From assembly GCF_001484195.1 (NCBI RefSeq), contig NZ_LLYW01000005.1, forward strand, positions 1 through 54,290: a stretch of 54,290 bases of DNA, given 5' to 3'. The notes under the pieces were generated by a model. The model was not told the origin of the DNA and did not search any database. It saw only the letters and a list, made by a program, of their open reading frames with translations. The DNA comes from Thermococcus celericrescens. GTDB taxonomy: Archaea > Methanobacteriota_B > Thermococci > Thermococcales > Thermococcaceae. Both the position numbers and the translations under genes were made by a program. Position 1 is the first letter of the stretch, and each line of letters starts with the position of its first letter. Positions 1 through 9,381 of the stretch are shown piece after piece.

Positions 1-33
1 CCAGGCTGAGCCACGGGCCCAGGAGAAGGATTC

Positions 34-111
34 TGGTGCCCCGGCCGGGATTTGAACCCGGGTCGCGGGATCGAGAGTCCCGCATGATTGACCGGGCTAC
101 ACCACCGGGGC
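34..111 (-). tRNA. tRNA-Glu (anticodon CUC), CCA encoded
   Basis: On the minus strand a seven-base acceptor stem GCCCCGG pairs with CCGGGGC. The anticodon stem CGGGA/TCCCG closes the loop CTCTCGA, giving anticodon CTC, which reads GAG. The T-arm contains GGTTCAAATCC. The discriminator base is A and the terminal CCA is encoded at 34-36. It marks the left edge of the surface-glycan island, and tRNA genes are common island boundaries. Confidence 0.96.
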
Positions 112-137
112 GTGTCCGAGATTAGGGAGGAGCGAGG

Positions 138-150
138 GTTTAAAAAGTTT
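138..150 (-). promoter_or_regulatory. TATA box of tRNA-Glu
   Basis: Read on the minus strand, CTTTTTAAACC lies about 30 bases upstream of the mature 5' end of the tRNA, the usual place for an archaeal box A. No other element is evident between it and the tRNA. Confidence 0.6.
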
Positions 151-258
151 TCGGTGGAGCGCGGCCCGGAACACGGGCTTCCGACACGGCCCCCCAGGAT
201 CACTCCCGGATGTTCAGCGTTAAAACCCATCGCCCACTTTTGATTTTTCTTTTTCAAC

Positions 259-283
259 CTCACCATTCAGGGGAGGAGGTCAT
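259..283 (+). repeat. Scar of an IS200/IS605-type right end
   Basis: The bases end in GGGGAGGAGGTCAT, the same terminal string found at the right ends of the TnpB elements near 36510 (minus strand) and 51610. The hairpin in front of it is degraded and no transposase gene remains. The rest of 112-439, apart from the promoters, shows nothing I recognise. Confidence 0.5.
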
Positions 284-320
284 AGCGTTCATCCAGGAAA
301 CCTAACGTTTCATAAGGGGT

Positions 321-334
321 CGAAAAACTTAAAA
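321..334 (+). promoter_or_regulatory. BRE/TATA of the glycosyltransferase operon
   Basis: CGAAAAACTTAAAA fits the thermococcal BRE plus TATA pattern and would start transcription near 352-358. It precedes the broken GT2 at 440 and probably drives the co-directional genes up to 6117, which overlap or nearly abut. Confidence 0.5.
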
Positions 335-439
335 GTATGCGGCAATACAGGTATCCAAGCATGTTAAATCATGTATTCCCAACCGCAGACGTATCACATA
401 TCGCAGAGTATTAAGCAACGATACCACCGGTGAAATGGT

Positions 440-613
440 ATGGACCATAACATCCTGGTCGTCGTCCCCGCCTACAATGAGGAGCTGACCATCGGGTCTG
501 TGGTAGCCCTTTCTAAAAGATACGGGGATGTTCTTGTTGTTGATGACGGGAGTAAGGGCAACATCCCCTTCTACAGGAGGGTCAGGCTCTCGATCATTAC
601 GGAGGGAGCATAG
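440..613 (+). pseudogene. Truncated GT2 glycosyltransferase (N-terminal fragment)
   Basis: The 57 codons read MDHNILVVVPAYNEE and later VLVVDDGSKG. These are the first strand with PAYNE and the DDGS turn of a GT-A family 2 glycosyltransferase. Where the family continues with SSDGT and another 150-250 residues, this frame changes to unrelated sequence (NIPFYRRVRLSIITEGA) and stops. The stop overlaps the GTG start of the next gene by one base, and its last codons include the GGAGGG ribosome binding site of that gene. It is most likely the fused remains of one or two transferase genes kept as a translated leader; a function of its own is unlikely. Confidence 0.6.
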
Positions 614-1551
614 TGAAATACCAGAGGGACATCCGACCGGAAGATGTTACCATATTGATACCAACAAAGAACGAGGAAGAGGGCATAGGCTGGGTGATAG
701 AGGAGTTCCAGAAACTAGGCTACAACAACATCCTGGTCATCGATGGTCACAGCACGGACAGGACGAGGGAAATTGCAGAGGAAAAAGGGGCCAGTGTTGT
801 CCTCCAGACGGGAAGGGGAAAGGGCCAGGCGGTCGCTGAAGCGTTCAAGATGGTGGACAGTGAAGTCATCGTGATGATAGACGGCGACGGAACCTACGAC
901 CCCAAGGATGTGGAAAAGCTCCTCGAACCTATACGGCGGGGCATCGCCGAGCACGTCATCGGGAACAGGCTGGTGAATTTTGAAAAGGGAGCTTTCACGA
1001 GGCTCAACCTGATCGGCAACAAAATATTCAACGCACTCTTCAGGTTTTTCTACGGCGTCCCTGTTTATGACCTGCTCACCGGATACAGGGCCGTTACTAA
1101 AGACCTCTACAAGAGCGTGGAGCTTGAGAAGCACGGCTTTGAGGTAGAGACCGAGCTGACGGTCGAGACGATAGCGAAGGGCTTTAGAATAGCGGAAGTC
1201 CCGATAAGCTACCGCAGGAGAAGGGGGGACGCGAATCTTCACCCAATAAAGGACGGATGGAGGATAGGGAAGGCGATAGTGGGGATGCTGGTTAGGTACA
1301 ACCCCGGGAGGTACCTCTACTTCCTCGGCTTCCTCTCCCTGCTGGTGGGGCTCGTTATGGGGACGTACATCGTCGCGGAGTGGAACAGGGGCGTGACCCA
1401 CTACCTGATGGCGCCCCTCACGTCGATGTTCGTGATTACAGGGGTCAGCATGCTGATATTCGGCTTTGTCATGAGCTACATGTTCAAGAGCATGTCCGAG
1501 CTGAAGAGGATGATAAGGGAAAACAAAGAGGTTAACGGGGGATTAAAATGA
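613..1551 (+). CDS. aglJ: AglJ-like GT2 glycosyltransferase (dolichol-phosphate sugar synthase type)
   Basis: This 312-residue GT2 enzyme probably transfers the first sugar from a nucleotide donor to dolichol phosphate on the cytoplasmic face of the membrane, opening N-glycan assembly; that role is known for the family in haloarchaea. Visible motifs are PTKNEEEGIGWV (nucleotide binding), VIDGHSTD, and the metal-binding MIDGDGTY near residue 95. Two predicted membrane helices end the protein, at about residues 233-255 and 270-290. It starts with GTG at 613 behind GGAGGG. The stop overlaps the wecC ATG. AglB, the transferase that would use the finished lipid-linked glycan, is at 33223-35604. 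Confidence 0.72.
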   Translation: MKYQRDIRPEDVTILIPTKNEEEGIGWVIEEFQKLGYNNILVIDGHSTDRTREIAEEKGASVVLQTGRGKGQAVAEAFKMVDSEVIVMIDGDGTYDPKDVEKLLEPIRRGIAEHVIGNRLVNFEKGAFTRLNLIGNKIFNALFRFFYGVPVYDLLTGYRAVTKDLYKSVELEKHGFEVETELTVETIAKGFRIAEVPISYRRRRGDANLHPIKDGWRIGKAIVGMLVRYNPGRYLYFLGFLSLLVGLVMGTYIVAEWNRGVTHYLMAPLTSMFVITGVSMLIFGFVMSYMFKSMSELKRMIRENKEVNGGLK

Positions 1552-2801
1552 AAATTTCAGTCCTCGGTCTTGGCTATATAGGCTTACCAACGGCACTACT
1601 GTTTGCATCAGCAGGGCACGAGGTTGTTGGGGTAGATGTCAACGAGAAGAAAGTAAAGCTACTCAACGAAGGCAAACTGCCCTTCCATGAGCCGGGGCTT
1701 GAAGAGCTTTTTGAGAAAGCACGGAACAACTTTAGGGCAACTACCCATGTTGAAGAGTCAGATGTGTTTTTGATAGCCGTCCCCACACCATTGGATGAGC
1801 ACACAAAGGCCGCGGATTTGAAATATGTGAAATCCGCTGCGGAGATGGTGTATCTCCATCTAAAGAAAGGGAACCTGGTGATCCTCGAATCAACGGTTCC
1901 GCCCAACACCACCGAGAGGCTTCTCATCCCGATTCTGGAAAAGAGCGGACTTAAAGCGGGCACAGATTTTTATGTTGTGCACTGTCCTGAGAGAGCTATT
2001 CCAGGAAAGACAATCCATGAGATGATTCACAACGATAGAATAGTCGGGGGAATAACGCCTGAGTCTGCACAGCTCGCGAAGAAGCTCTACGAGTCGTTTG
2101 TTAAGGGCAATATCTATCTCACGGACGCGACCACCGCGGAGTTTGTGAAGCTGATTGAGAACACGTACAGAGATGTTAATATCGCACTCGTCAATGAGCT
2201 CGCCCAGATAGCCGAGGAATACGGGATCAATATATGGGAGGCCATTGAACTCGCCAACAAGCATCCAAGGGTGAACCTCCACAAGCCCGGACCGGGAGTT
2301 GGAGGACACTGTATAGCTATCGACCCCTGGTTCGTTATTCAGAACTCTTCCAATGGAAAGATGATAGCCCTTGCGAGGCATGTTAACGACACCATGCCCA
2401 ACTACACCCTCCGCAGGGTCAGGGAAATGCTGAAAGGAATTAATTACCCAACGATTACGGTCTTTGGTGTTGCATATAAGGGAAACGTCGATGACGCCCG
2501 CGAGACTCCAGCGCTGAGGTTTATACGACTGGCCGAGAACGATGGGTTCAAAGTCAAAGTGTATGACCCGTTTGTGAAGGAGTTTGAATACCCCCTATTG
2601 AGTCTAGAGGAAGCCATAAAGGACAGCGACTGTATCGTCGTGATAACCGACCATGAGGTGTTCAAGTTCCTCGACCCTAATGAACTAGGAAAGCTGATGA
2701 GGAACAAGTGCGTGTTCGATGCGAGGAACATACTGGACCACGAAAAATGGAGAGAGGCAGGATTTGAAATAAAGGTGCTTGGAAATGGCAAAAACCTATG
2801 A
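1548..2801 (+). CDS. wecC: UDP-N-acetyl-D-mannosamine dehydrogenase (nucleotide-sugar dehydrogenase)
   Basis: This NAD-dependent enzyme oxidises C6 of a UDP sugar to the acid, in WecC UDP-ManNAc to UDP-ManNAcA. It begins with the Rossmann motif GLGYIGLPTA. It has HCPERAIPGKTIHE and NTYRDVNIALVNELA, typical of the WecC branch, and the catalytic cysteine in GPGVGGHCIAIDPW near residue 250. The C-terminal UDP-binding domain has GVAYKGNVDDARETPA. At 417 residues it has family length. The matching 2-epimerase (WecB) is not in this window, so the substrate is inferred from motifs only. It overlaps the gene before by 4 bases and the next by 17. Confidence 0.85.
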   Translation: MKISVLGLGYIGLPTALLFASAGHEVVGVDVNEKKVKLLNEGKLPFHEPGLEELFEKARNNFRATTHVEESDVFLIAVPTPLDEHTKAADLKYVKSAAEMVYLHLKKGNLVILESTVPPNTTERLLIPILEKSGLKAGTDFYVVHCPERAIPGKTIHEMIHNDRIVGGITPESAQLAKKLYESFVKGNIYLTDATTAEFVKLIENTYRDVNIALVNELAQIAEEYGINIWEAIELANKHPRVNLHKPGPGVGGHCIAIDPWFVIQNSSNGKMIALARHVNDTMPNYTLRRVREMLKGINYPTITVFGVAYKGNVDDARETPALRFIRLAENDGFKVKVYDPFVKEFEYPLLSLEEAIKDSDCIVVITDHEVFKFLDPNELGKLMRNKCVFDARNILDHEKWREAGFEIKVLGNGKNL

Positions 2802-3816
2802 CCTCTGGGCTGACATCTCAAACACCCCACAGGTTCACGTAGTCAGGGCGATTGTTAGTGAGTTAAACGGCTATTCTATCTATGTGACTGGATTCAAGAG
2901 AGGTGAAACCGAACAGCTTATGCAGATGTTTGGGCTCAAAGGGGAAGTTTTTGGGAGGGATCACTACAGCCCACTGTTAAAGTCTCTCTCGTTCGCTTCT
3001 CGCACCTTCAGACTACTTTACAAGGCACCGAAAGCGAAGGTCCTTTTAAGCTTCGAAAACGCAATGCCGATCCCGGCAGGGAAGCTCAAGGGTGCAAAAA
3101 TCGTCCTAATGCTCGACAACGACCTCAAGTTCATTGGAAAAAAACCGCTGTTCCAGAGGATAGAGTCAAGAATTAAAAAAATGGCCGATTATGTGTTAGT
3201 TCCGGAAGTTGCAAGGGAGACATTTGAATCGTACTTTGACACGGTTATCACGTATCCTGGATACAAGGAACACATCTACATTGCAGATTTTCAGCCGGAT
3301 TCAGAGTGTTTAGATCAGCTGCCCTTCGAGGAATACGTTGTTTTAAGGCCCGAGTCTCTTACCTCCCTCTACGTGATGCACAACGAGTCCCTCGTCCCTG
3401 AGTTGTTGAGACTGTTCAAAAAAGAGGGCATAGACGTTGTTTACCTCCCGCGGAACGAAGAGGAGAGAAAACTTGCTCAGGGGTTTGAGAACGTATATAT
3501 ACCTCCAAAAGCACTGGATGGGCTCAACCTGATATACTACTCAAAGGCGACCCTGACAGGTTCGGGAACCATGGCGAGGGAAGCGGCGGTTATGGGGGTT
3601 CCTGCCGTGTCGTTCTTCCCAGGGAGGATGTTGCTTGCTGTGGATAAGGACTTGGTTGAAAAGGGAAAAATGATGCATTCAAGGGAGCCGAGAGAGATTG
3701 TGGAGTATGTGGTGCAGAATTGGGTATCCCATAAAAAACCAAACATTCATATGACAAAGTACGTAAAGCAGAAGATAGTAATCAACTTAAAACACTTAAT
3801 GGAGGGAGTCTCATGA
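2785..3816 (+). CDS. DUF354 family glycosyltransferase-like protein
   Basis: The N-terminus LWADISNTPQVHVVRAIV matches the archaeal and bacterial DUF354 signature (WIDIDNTPHVHF type). These proteins have a GT-B-like fold and sit in polysaccharide loci, so a role in transferring or modifying a sugar is inferred. The stretch GSGTMAREAAVMGVPAVSF near residue 255 resembles the acceptor-proximal C-terminal domain of MurG-like enzymes. I chose ATG 2785 because AAAGGTG precedes it at a suitable distance; a TTG six bases upstream is less likely. The gene overlaps wecC by 17 bases and the following GT4 by 4, so it is probably translated in the same operon. Confidence 0.75.
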   Translation: MAKTYDLWADISNTPQVHVVRAIVSELNGYSIYVTGFKRGETEQLMQMFGLKGEVFGRDHYSPLLKSLSFASRTFRLLYKAPKAKVLLSFENAMPIPAGKLKGAKIVLMLDNDLKFIGKKPLFQRIESRIKKMADYVLVPEVARETFESYFDTVITYPGYKEHIYIADFQPDSECLDQLPFEEYVVLRPESLTSLYVMHNESLVPELLRLFKKEGIDVVYLPRNEEERKLAQGFENVYIPPKALDGLNLIYYSKATLTGSGTMAREAAVMGVPAVSFFPGRMLLAVDKDLVEKGKMMHSREPREIVEYVVQNWVSHKKPNIHMTKYVKQKIVINLKHLMEGVS

Positions 3817-4997
3817 AGCTTTTAGTCATAGCACCTTTCTACAGGTTTTTTGTCAAAGAACATATCGATCATATTTCCCGCCATGTTGATGAGGTCCATG
3901 TTGTTGTTCACCATAACAAATTGTCAGAATTGTCCAAATACATACCTCTTGGAGGTTTTTTTGAGCACGTTAGACATTTCACTCGTGAGAAACTCATTGA
4001 CATGACTGATACACCGGATAATGTGAGTGTCCATGTTCTGGATTTAATTTATTTCACTCCAGATAATCGAAATAGATCCTTGCCGGATAAGATATCTAAA
4101 CTCTACTTTAAACATTTCCAAGAAAGGTTTAGGTTTGATATAATTCATGCTCACTTTACTTGGCCTTCTGGATTCGTAGCATACAGACTAAAGAGGAATC
4201 TTGGAATACCTATAGTCGTCACCACTCATGCACTCCACAAAAGTCGTGTGGAGTTCTTCAACAAGATAAATGCCCTTGATTTTTGGCATCAGACAGATGC
4301 AATAATAAATGTGTCTAAAAAATGCTACGATTTGCTCAAAGAAATGGGCATAGATGAGACCAAGTTATGGTATATTCCAAATGGGGTGGACCTAGAAAAG
4401 TTTTTCCCTATGAGTACATCAGAAGCTCGAGAACGTCTTGGTATCCCGCAAGACAAAAAGATACTCTTAAGTGTTGGAAATTTAGTGGAAAAGAAGGGCT
4501 TTGAATACGGCATCACTGCTATGAAAAAAGTTGTTAGAGTAAGAAGGGATGTTGAGTTATATATAATAGGAGATGGCTACCTAAAAGAAAAACTGAAACA
4601 ATTGATCTCCACTAACGGTTTGAATGACTTTGTACACCTTGTTGGATTTAAACCACATTCTCAGATACCCTTATGGATGAACGCAGCTGATGTGTTCCTT
4701 CTCCCCAGTATAGTGGAGAATTTTGGTGTCGTTAATATTGAAGCCATGGCATGCGGCAAACCAATTGTTTCGACGTATAATGGAGGAAGTGAGGAGATAA
4801 TAACTTCAGAGGATTATGGTCTGTTATGCCCATCAAGAGACCCTGAGTGCTTAGCAGAAAAAATTTTAATTGCATTAGAAAAAGAGTGGAATCGAGCAAA
4901 AATAAGAAAGCATGCGGAAATATTTGGTTGGAAAAATATTACTGCCAAAACACTAAATGTATACCAAGAGGTGATTAGTAGAAATGAAAAAGTATGA
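3813..4997 (+). CDS. GT4 family glycosyltransferase
   Basis: This 394-residue GT-B enzyme transfers a sugar from a nucleotide donor to a growing glycan. The N-terminal acceptor domain has VIAPFYRFFVKEHI and HAHFTWPSG. The donor domain begins at IPNGVDLEKFFP, continues with LLSVGNLVEKKGFEYGI, and carries the GT4 EX7E signature in VENFGVVNIEAMACG near residue 308. GGAGGGAG precedes the ATG. Base composition turns clearly AT-rich here compared with the genes upstream, which suggests separate acquisition of 3.8-6.1 kb. Donor and acceptor sugars cannot be told from sequence. Confidence 0.88.
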   Translation: MKLLVIAPFYRFFVKEHIDHISRHVDEVHVVVHHNKLSELSKYIPLGGFFEHVRHFTREKLIDMTDTPDNVSVHVLDLIYFTPDNRNRSLPDKISKLYFKHFQERFRFDIIHAHFTWPSGFVAYRLKRNLGIPIVVTTHALHKSRVEFFNKINALDFWHQTDAIINVSKKCYDLLKEMGIDETKLWYIPNGVDLEKFFPMSTSEARERLGIPQDKKILLSVGNLVEKKGFEYGITAMKKVVRVRRDVELYIIGDGYLKEKLKQLISTNGLNDFVHLVGFKPHSQIPLWMNAADVFLLPSIVENFGVVNIEAMACGKPIVSTYNGGSEEIITSEDYGLLCPSRDPECLAEKILIALEKEWNRAKIRKHAEIFGWKNITAKTLNVYQEVISRNEKV

Positions 4998-6117
4998 ACG
5001 ACACAATTGTTTTGAGATACTAAAAAAAGCAAATAGCATATTAATATTAGCTCCTATCGAGATACATGACATCTTAAATGGGAACAGAGGTGGAGAAAAA
5101 CTGATACAAGAACAATTGAAATACTTTAGAAGCATAAATAAAAACGTGGAATTAGATTCTATGTTTAATATTTCGACAGCGTTCAAATTACTTAGATTAT
5201 TCCAAAATGCCACAAAAATTAACACAAGACTCGCAACAGATATAATCAAGAAGAAGAAAACGAGTCCATTTGGCAGTTTTTTGTTGCCTTTTGTAATTGT
5301 GTTCGTAGAATTGTTTTTAAGAATTGATCCCAACTTCAGAAGGGCATGTAACAATATTAAGAAGAAATATGACTTAATCGTGATTAATTTCCCTTTTGGA
5401 GCAACAATTACAAAGATGCTAACAAATAAGCCAACAATTATTGTAGAACACAATGTTGAATACTTATTTTTAGAGGAAAAATTTAGAATATTTGGGATGC
5501 GTAATAGAATTACATCTATTCTCTTGAGGGTATATAAAGGAATTGAATTTTATAATTTAAGGTATGCAGACTTCATCTTTTGTTTATCCTTTAGTGATAG
5601 GGACATAATTATTCGAAATATAGATCAAAAAGAAAATGTATGTATATGGGTACCTATTAGAGAAAAGAGAAGGCCAAATACCCTTAGGGAGTTCCAGAAA
5701 AAAGAAAAAATCATAATTGGATTTATAGGAAGTGCAACTGCCCATAATATAGACGCTGTTGAGAAAATCCTTGAACTTAGCAAAAAATTACCAAGTAATA
5801 AATTTGAATTTTGGATTATTGGAAGTGTGGGGTACTTATTCAAAAAACAAGAAAATAAAACACCCCCAAATGTAAAATTCTTGGGATTTGTAGATGATTT
5901 ATCTACCGTGTTAAAAAAATGTGATATTTTCATTAATCCCAAATTTGTTTCCCCAACAGGAATAGAGATTAAGATGTTTGATTATTTGAAAACAAATAAA
6001 CCAATAATATCGACATCTCTTGGAGCCAGAGGATTCGAAAGCATTATTGGGAAACAAATTTTTATTGCAGATTCTATAGAAGAAATGGCAAGAATAATTC
6101 AATCATCTATCCAGTAA
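4984..6117 (+). CDS. GT4-like glycosyltransferase, AT-rich
   Basis: The protein has 377 residues and GT-B features: IIVEHNVEYLFLEEK in the N-terminal half, IIGFIGSATAHNIDAVEKI opening the donor domain, and FINPKFVSPTGIEIKMFDYL followed by NKPIISTSLGARGFE, where the GT4 donor-site glutamate would be. The usual EX7E is replaced by a shorter version, as in divergent members. The gene is strongly AT-rich with many AAA and ATA codons, unlike its upstream neighbours. It overlaps the GT4 gene by 14 bases. It ends the plus-strand operon and converges with a minus-strand GT2 24 bases later. Confidence 0.72.
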   Translation: MKKYERHNCFEILKKANSILILAPIEIHDILNGNRGGEKLIQEQLKYFRSINKNVELDSMFNISTAFKLLRLFQNATKINTRLATDIIKKKKTSPFGSFLLPFVIVFVELFLRIDPNFRRACNNIKKKYDLIVINFPFGATITKMLTNKPTIIVEHNVEYLFLEEKFRIFGMRNRITSILLRVYKGIEFYNLRYADFIFCLSFSDRDIIIRNIDQKENVCIWVPIREKRRPNTLREFQKKEKIIIGFIGSATAHNIDAVEKILELSKKLPSNKFEFWIIGSVGYLFKKQENKTPPNVKFLGFVDDLSTVLKKCDIFINPKFVSPTGIEIKMFDYLKTNKPIISTSLGARGFESIIGKQIFIADSIEEMARIIQSSIQ

Positions 6118-6141
6118 GAACTCCAACCCGCGAATCCAAAA

Positions 6142-7200
6142 TTATATTGTCTTTAACCCTATAACCCCATCTAAAAGCGCTTTTAGATACACAAAAACTA
6201 AGTGCGGCCTCTTATAATACAGTACAAGAGAAACCAATTTAAAGGGAATCTCCCAAAATAAAACGTAGATTAAATGCCTACGCATTACACTTGCGAAAGT
6301 ATTTCTTTTTAGAAACCATAATCTATTCCTTGTCATGTGGTATTCATAAAAAACACCTAATACACCTCCATTGGAAGATGCGATTTTGTGCCATATATTC
6401 CCAGTCGGAACATAAAGCAGCTTGTATCCTTCCCGTTTTACTCTAAAATCTAAATCAGTCTCCTCCCAATAACAGAAAAACCTCTCCTCAAAAAGCCCTA
6501 CCTCTCTTAGAACCTTGCTTTTAATTAGCATACAAGAGCCCTCAATTTTATTAACTGCTAGAATCTTATCCCACTGACCTCTCTCAACTTCACCAGCACC
6601 ATACCTTTTTTCTTTTCCTTTCCACAGTATTAGATCTGCCCCAGTAAAGTTTATTACATCGCTTCTTCCATTGTAATCATAGTAATAAATCTTTGGCCCC
6701 ACAATCCCAATCTTCTCGTCGCTCTCAGCTACTTTAACAAGCTCGGTCAAAAACTCCTTATCAACAACAGTATCGTTATTCAAAAGCAAGATATAATCAG
6801 GATCCAAAACACTCAAAGCAAACTTTATCCCAACATTGTTCCCACCAGCAAAGCCATAATTGTCCTTGTTTTTGAATAAAATCATTCGCCTGTCTGGGTC
6901 AAACTTTTCGTAGGCGGGTTTATTGAACTTTCCTTCTCTCGCTTCATCCTCGGTTATCTCAAAAACCTTAATCGGCTTATTACTAGAATTGTACTCAAAA
7001 AACTTCGAATTAACTTTAATTCTCCCCTCGGCGTACTCTTTTATTTTCTGAATAGAATCATCCTTGGAGCCGTTATCCACCATGATAACATCATAGTTAG
7101 GATAAGTGATTCTATAAAGCGACTCCAAACACTCTATCGTATCTTTCCAGCCGTTCCAGTTGAGAACGATTATCGACACCCTCGGGGCATTCATCCGCAT
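6142..7200 (-). CDS. GT2 family glycosyltransferase (rhamnosyltransferase-like)
   Basis: The 352-residue enzyme opens with VSIIVLNWNGWKDTIECLESL and has VDNGSKDDS, NYGFAGGNNVGI and the metal-binding stretch LLLNNDTVV. It continues with GSCMLIKSKVLREVGLFEERFFCYWEETDLDFR, where the ED pair is the likely catalytic base. This arrangement is shared with WbbL/RfbN-type rhamnosyltransferases. A dTDP-rhamnose operon lies at 19.99-25.97 kb, so rhamnose transfer is plausible but inferred. The C-terminus is hydrophobic. The start at 7200 has almost no leader relative to the TATA box at 7219-7232. Confidence 0.85.
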   Translation of the reverse strand: MRMNAPRVSIIVLNWNGWKDTIECLESLYRITYPNYDVIMVDNGSKDDSIQKIKEYAEGRIKVNSKFFEYNSSNKPIKVFEITEDEAREGKFNKPAYEKFDPDRRMILFKNKDNYGFAGGNNVGIKFALSVLDPDYILLLNNDTVVDKEFLTELVKVAESDEKIGIVGPKIYYYDYNGRSDVINFTGADLILWKGKEKRYGAGEVERGQWDKILAVNKIEGSCMLIKSKVLREVGLFEERFFCYWEETDLDFRVKREGYKLLYVPTGNIWHKIASSNGGVLGVFYEYHMTRNRLWFLKRNTFASVMRRHLIYVLFWEIPFKLVSLVLYYKRPHLVFVYLKALLDGVIGLKTI

Positions 7201-7218
7201 CCCATACCCCTTCTATCA

Positions 7219-7232
7219 AAAATATTAAAAGG
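7219..7232. promoter_or_regulatory. Shared TATA region of divergent genes 7200 and 7267
   Basis: One AT-rich core, ATATTAAAAGG on plus and CCTTTTAATAT on minus, is the only TATA-like element in the 66 bases between the two divergent start codons. It would place start sites near 7204 (minus) and 7252 (plus). The plus gene has GGAGTGAG before its ATG. Confidence 0.5.
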
Positions 7233-7266
7233 TTTTTTGGTGGTATCCCCTTTGGAGTGAGATTAA

Positions 7267-9381
7267 ATGGACAGGAAATCACTGATAATCACCATCTCGA
7301 TTTTGTTGGGGCTGAACTCGGCAATACTGGCGGATTATTTAGGCGTCCATATGCCGTTGGTCAGGCAGATTTTTGGATTCATCGCTTTGACGTTCCTACC
7401 GGGCTATCTCCTCTTAAGGATATTTAGCACAAAAACGGAAAGCATCTCTGAAGAGATATTCCTTGAAGTTGCCCTCAGCATCTCGGTCGTCATGATTATG
7501 GGGATTTTTGCAAATTTTGTGTATCCGCTTCTTGGGGTTGAAAAACCGATAACCCTTCTTCCGATCCTCGTGACATTTAACCTGGTTACCTTAGGGCTAC
7601 TCGCAGTGGAGCAGGTCAGATCAGTGTCAATGCTTAACACCAGAAAACGGATCAGGATAGCAAAATGGGACTTATTCTTTGCCCTCCTGCCTCTTTGGTC
7701 CCTGCTTGGTGCCTACCTTTTCAGCCACTACGGGGATAACAGGGGATTGCTCCTCCTTTATTTCGTGATAGCGCTTACCCCACTGGTTTTTATTAAATCC
7801 AAGAACTTTAACAGAGCCTTTGCAATATGGTCAATTGCGATTTCCCTTATGTGGTCAACTGTCTTTGGAATATCCTGGAACTATATCTGGGGATACGATA
7901 TAAACGGGGAGTACTACTACGCCCACTTGGTTTTGAGTCGGGGAATTTGGGACATTTCAACTTACTATCAGTACAACACAGTTGCAAGTATAAATCTTCT
8001 TGCGCCGATATATTCGTTAATCTCAAATATATGGATAGTCCCGATTTTCAAAATCATTTATCCCTTGGTCTTCTCTCTGGTTCCAATTATACTTCTAAAG
8101 GCGTATGAAAAACTTCTGGGAAGGAGGCTCTGGACGGAGATTTCAGTGCTGTTCTTCGTGTTCCTCTTTACGTTCTTCACGGAAATGATGGCACTTGCGA
8201 GGCAGATGATCGCAGAGGTTTATTTGGCCCTTCTTGTCTATGCAACGGTAAAGAGGGTGAACCCGCTGTTTTTGATCCTATTCCTAGTATCCCTAACGGT
8301 TTCACACTATGGGACTGCATATCTGACGATGTTTGCGCTCCTTGCGCTTCTGTTCATACGACCACTTGAAAAGGAGGCAGATAATAGAATCAGTATCGGT
8401 ATAATAGCGGTTTTCTGGATTGTTACACTGCTGTGGTATGCATACGTCGGTGGGGGGTTCCAGTTCAACAAGTTAGTAACTATTGGGTACCAGACTCTTT
8501 TGATGCTCAATGATCTATTTAACCCTCAGTATTCCCAAGGGGCTGCACTTATCCTCAGCAAGACGACACTTATAGGGGAGATTACAAAGTGGATAAACAT
8601 CATTGCCCAAGGCTTAATTTCAATAGGGGTTCTGGCGGCAATCTACAGACTAGTCACTGGCAGTGAGATAAAACATCCTGAGTTCCATGTACTTTCCTTC
8701 GTGTTCTTTGCCTATGATGTTGCGGGAGTTGTGGTGCCGTATTTTTCAAACAGGCTCAACGCCACCAGGCTGTACCAGATAACGCTGTTCTTCCTTTCGC
8801 CGTACCTTGTAATAGGGAGCTCCACCCTAGTTGATGCACTTAAAAAGATTGCCGGACGCCTTAAGGAGATATTACCCTCCAAGAGCAATACTGCACGGCT
8901 GGTGGCGGTGTTCTTGGTGCTATACTTCCTGTTCAGCTCCGGTTTTATGGTGGCAATCGCAAATGATCCAAAGCCACCCATGTGGCTTGAAAAGGTTGAC
9001 GGGCCGTACTGGAGCTCCAGTGAGATTTACGGAGGGAAGTTTATATCCCAATATCGATACGATAATCTAAGGGTAAATTCTGACGTATACGGGGCTTTAC
9101 TTCTTTTGGGGCTACTTGGAACCCCTGCTTCAGAAATGACTTTTAAAATGAATTCTAATGGGAAAATATATAACTTTTCAAACAAACCCCTATATATTTA
9201 TCTCAGACATGAAAATATCCTTAATAAGAAGATAGCTATATGGACAATAGGTAATTCAGTATCACAAGTTGAATACATTTCTCTTTTCATTCCCCCTATC
9301 TTTAATAGTGTCCAGAACTCAGAGAGAGTTTATTCTTCTAAAGATACTTGGATAGTGCTAGCGGATTTTAATCCCCTCTAG
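7267..9381 (+). CDS. DUF2206 multi-pass membrane protein
   Basis: The 704 residues are mostly hydrophobic, with about 12-14 predicted membrane helices from residue 7 to about 565, followed by an outer hydrophilic tail of about 135 residues. The N-terminal [10 protein letters not shown] plus hydrophobic blocks match archaeal DUF2206 proteins found in surface-glycan loci. Relation to GT-C glycosyltransferases or polymerases is an inference from topology; no catalytic motif is certain. [23 protein letters not shown] follows the [10 protein letters not shown] loop near residue 215, a candidate outer active-site loop. It overlaps the convergent acyltransferase gene by 24 bases. Confidence 0.75.
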   Translation: MDRKSLIITISILLGLNSAILADYLGVHMPLVRQIFGFIALTFLPGYLLLRIFSTKTESISEEIFLEVALSISVVMIMGIFANFVYPLLGVEKPITLLPILVTFNLVTLGLLAVEQVRSVSMLNTRKRIRIAKWDLFFALLPLWSLLGAYLFSHYGDNRGLLLLYFVIALTPLVFIKSKNFNRAFAIWSIAISLMWSTVFGISWNYIWGYDINGEYYYAHLVLSRGIWDISTYYQYNTVASINLLAPIYSLISNIWIVPIFKIIYPLVFSLVPIILLKAYEKLLGRRLWTEISVLFFVFLFTFFTEMMALARQMIAEVYLALLVYATVKRVNPLFLILFLVSLTVSHYGTAYLTMFALLALLFIRPLEKEADNRISIGIIAVFWIVTLLWYAYVGGGFQFNKLVTIGYQTLLMLNDLFNPQYSQGAALILSKTTLIGEITKWINIIAQGLISIGVLAAIYRLVTGSEIKHPEFHVLSFVFFAYDVAGVVVPYFSNRLNATRLYQITLFFLSPYLVIGSSTLVDALKKIAGRLKEILPSKSNTARLVAVFLVLYFLFSSGFMVAIANDPKPPMWLEKVDGPYWSSSEIYGGKFISQYRYDNLRVNSDVYGALLLLGLLGTPASEMTFKMNSNGKIYNFSNKPLYIYLRHENILNKKIAIWTIGNSVSQVEYISLFIPPIFNSVQNSERVYSSKDTWIVLADFNPL

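Noticed and set aside
361-414. Seventeen-codon frame after the TATA box at 321-334
   Set aside because: It could be a leader peptide, but has no ribosome binding site and no feature beyond chance.
715-1401. Open frame of 228 codons on the minus strand
   Set aside because: Antisense shadow of the AglJ-like gene, which has all GT2 motifs.
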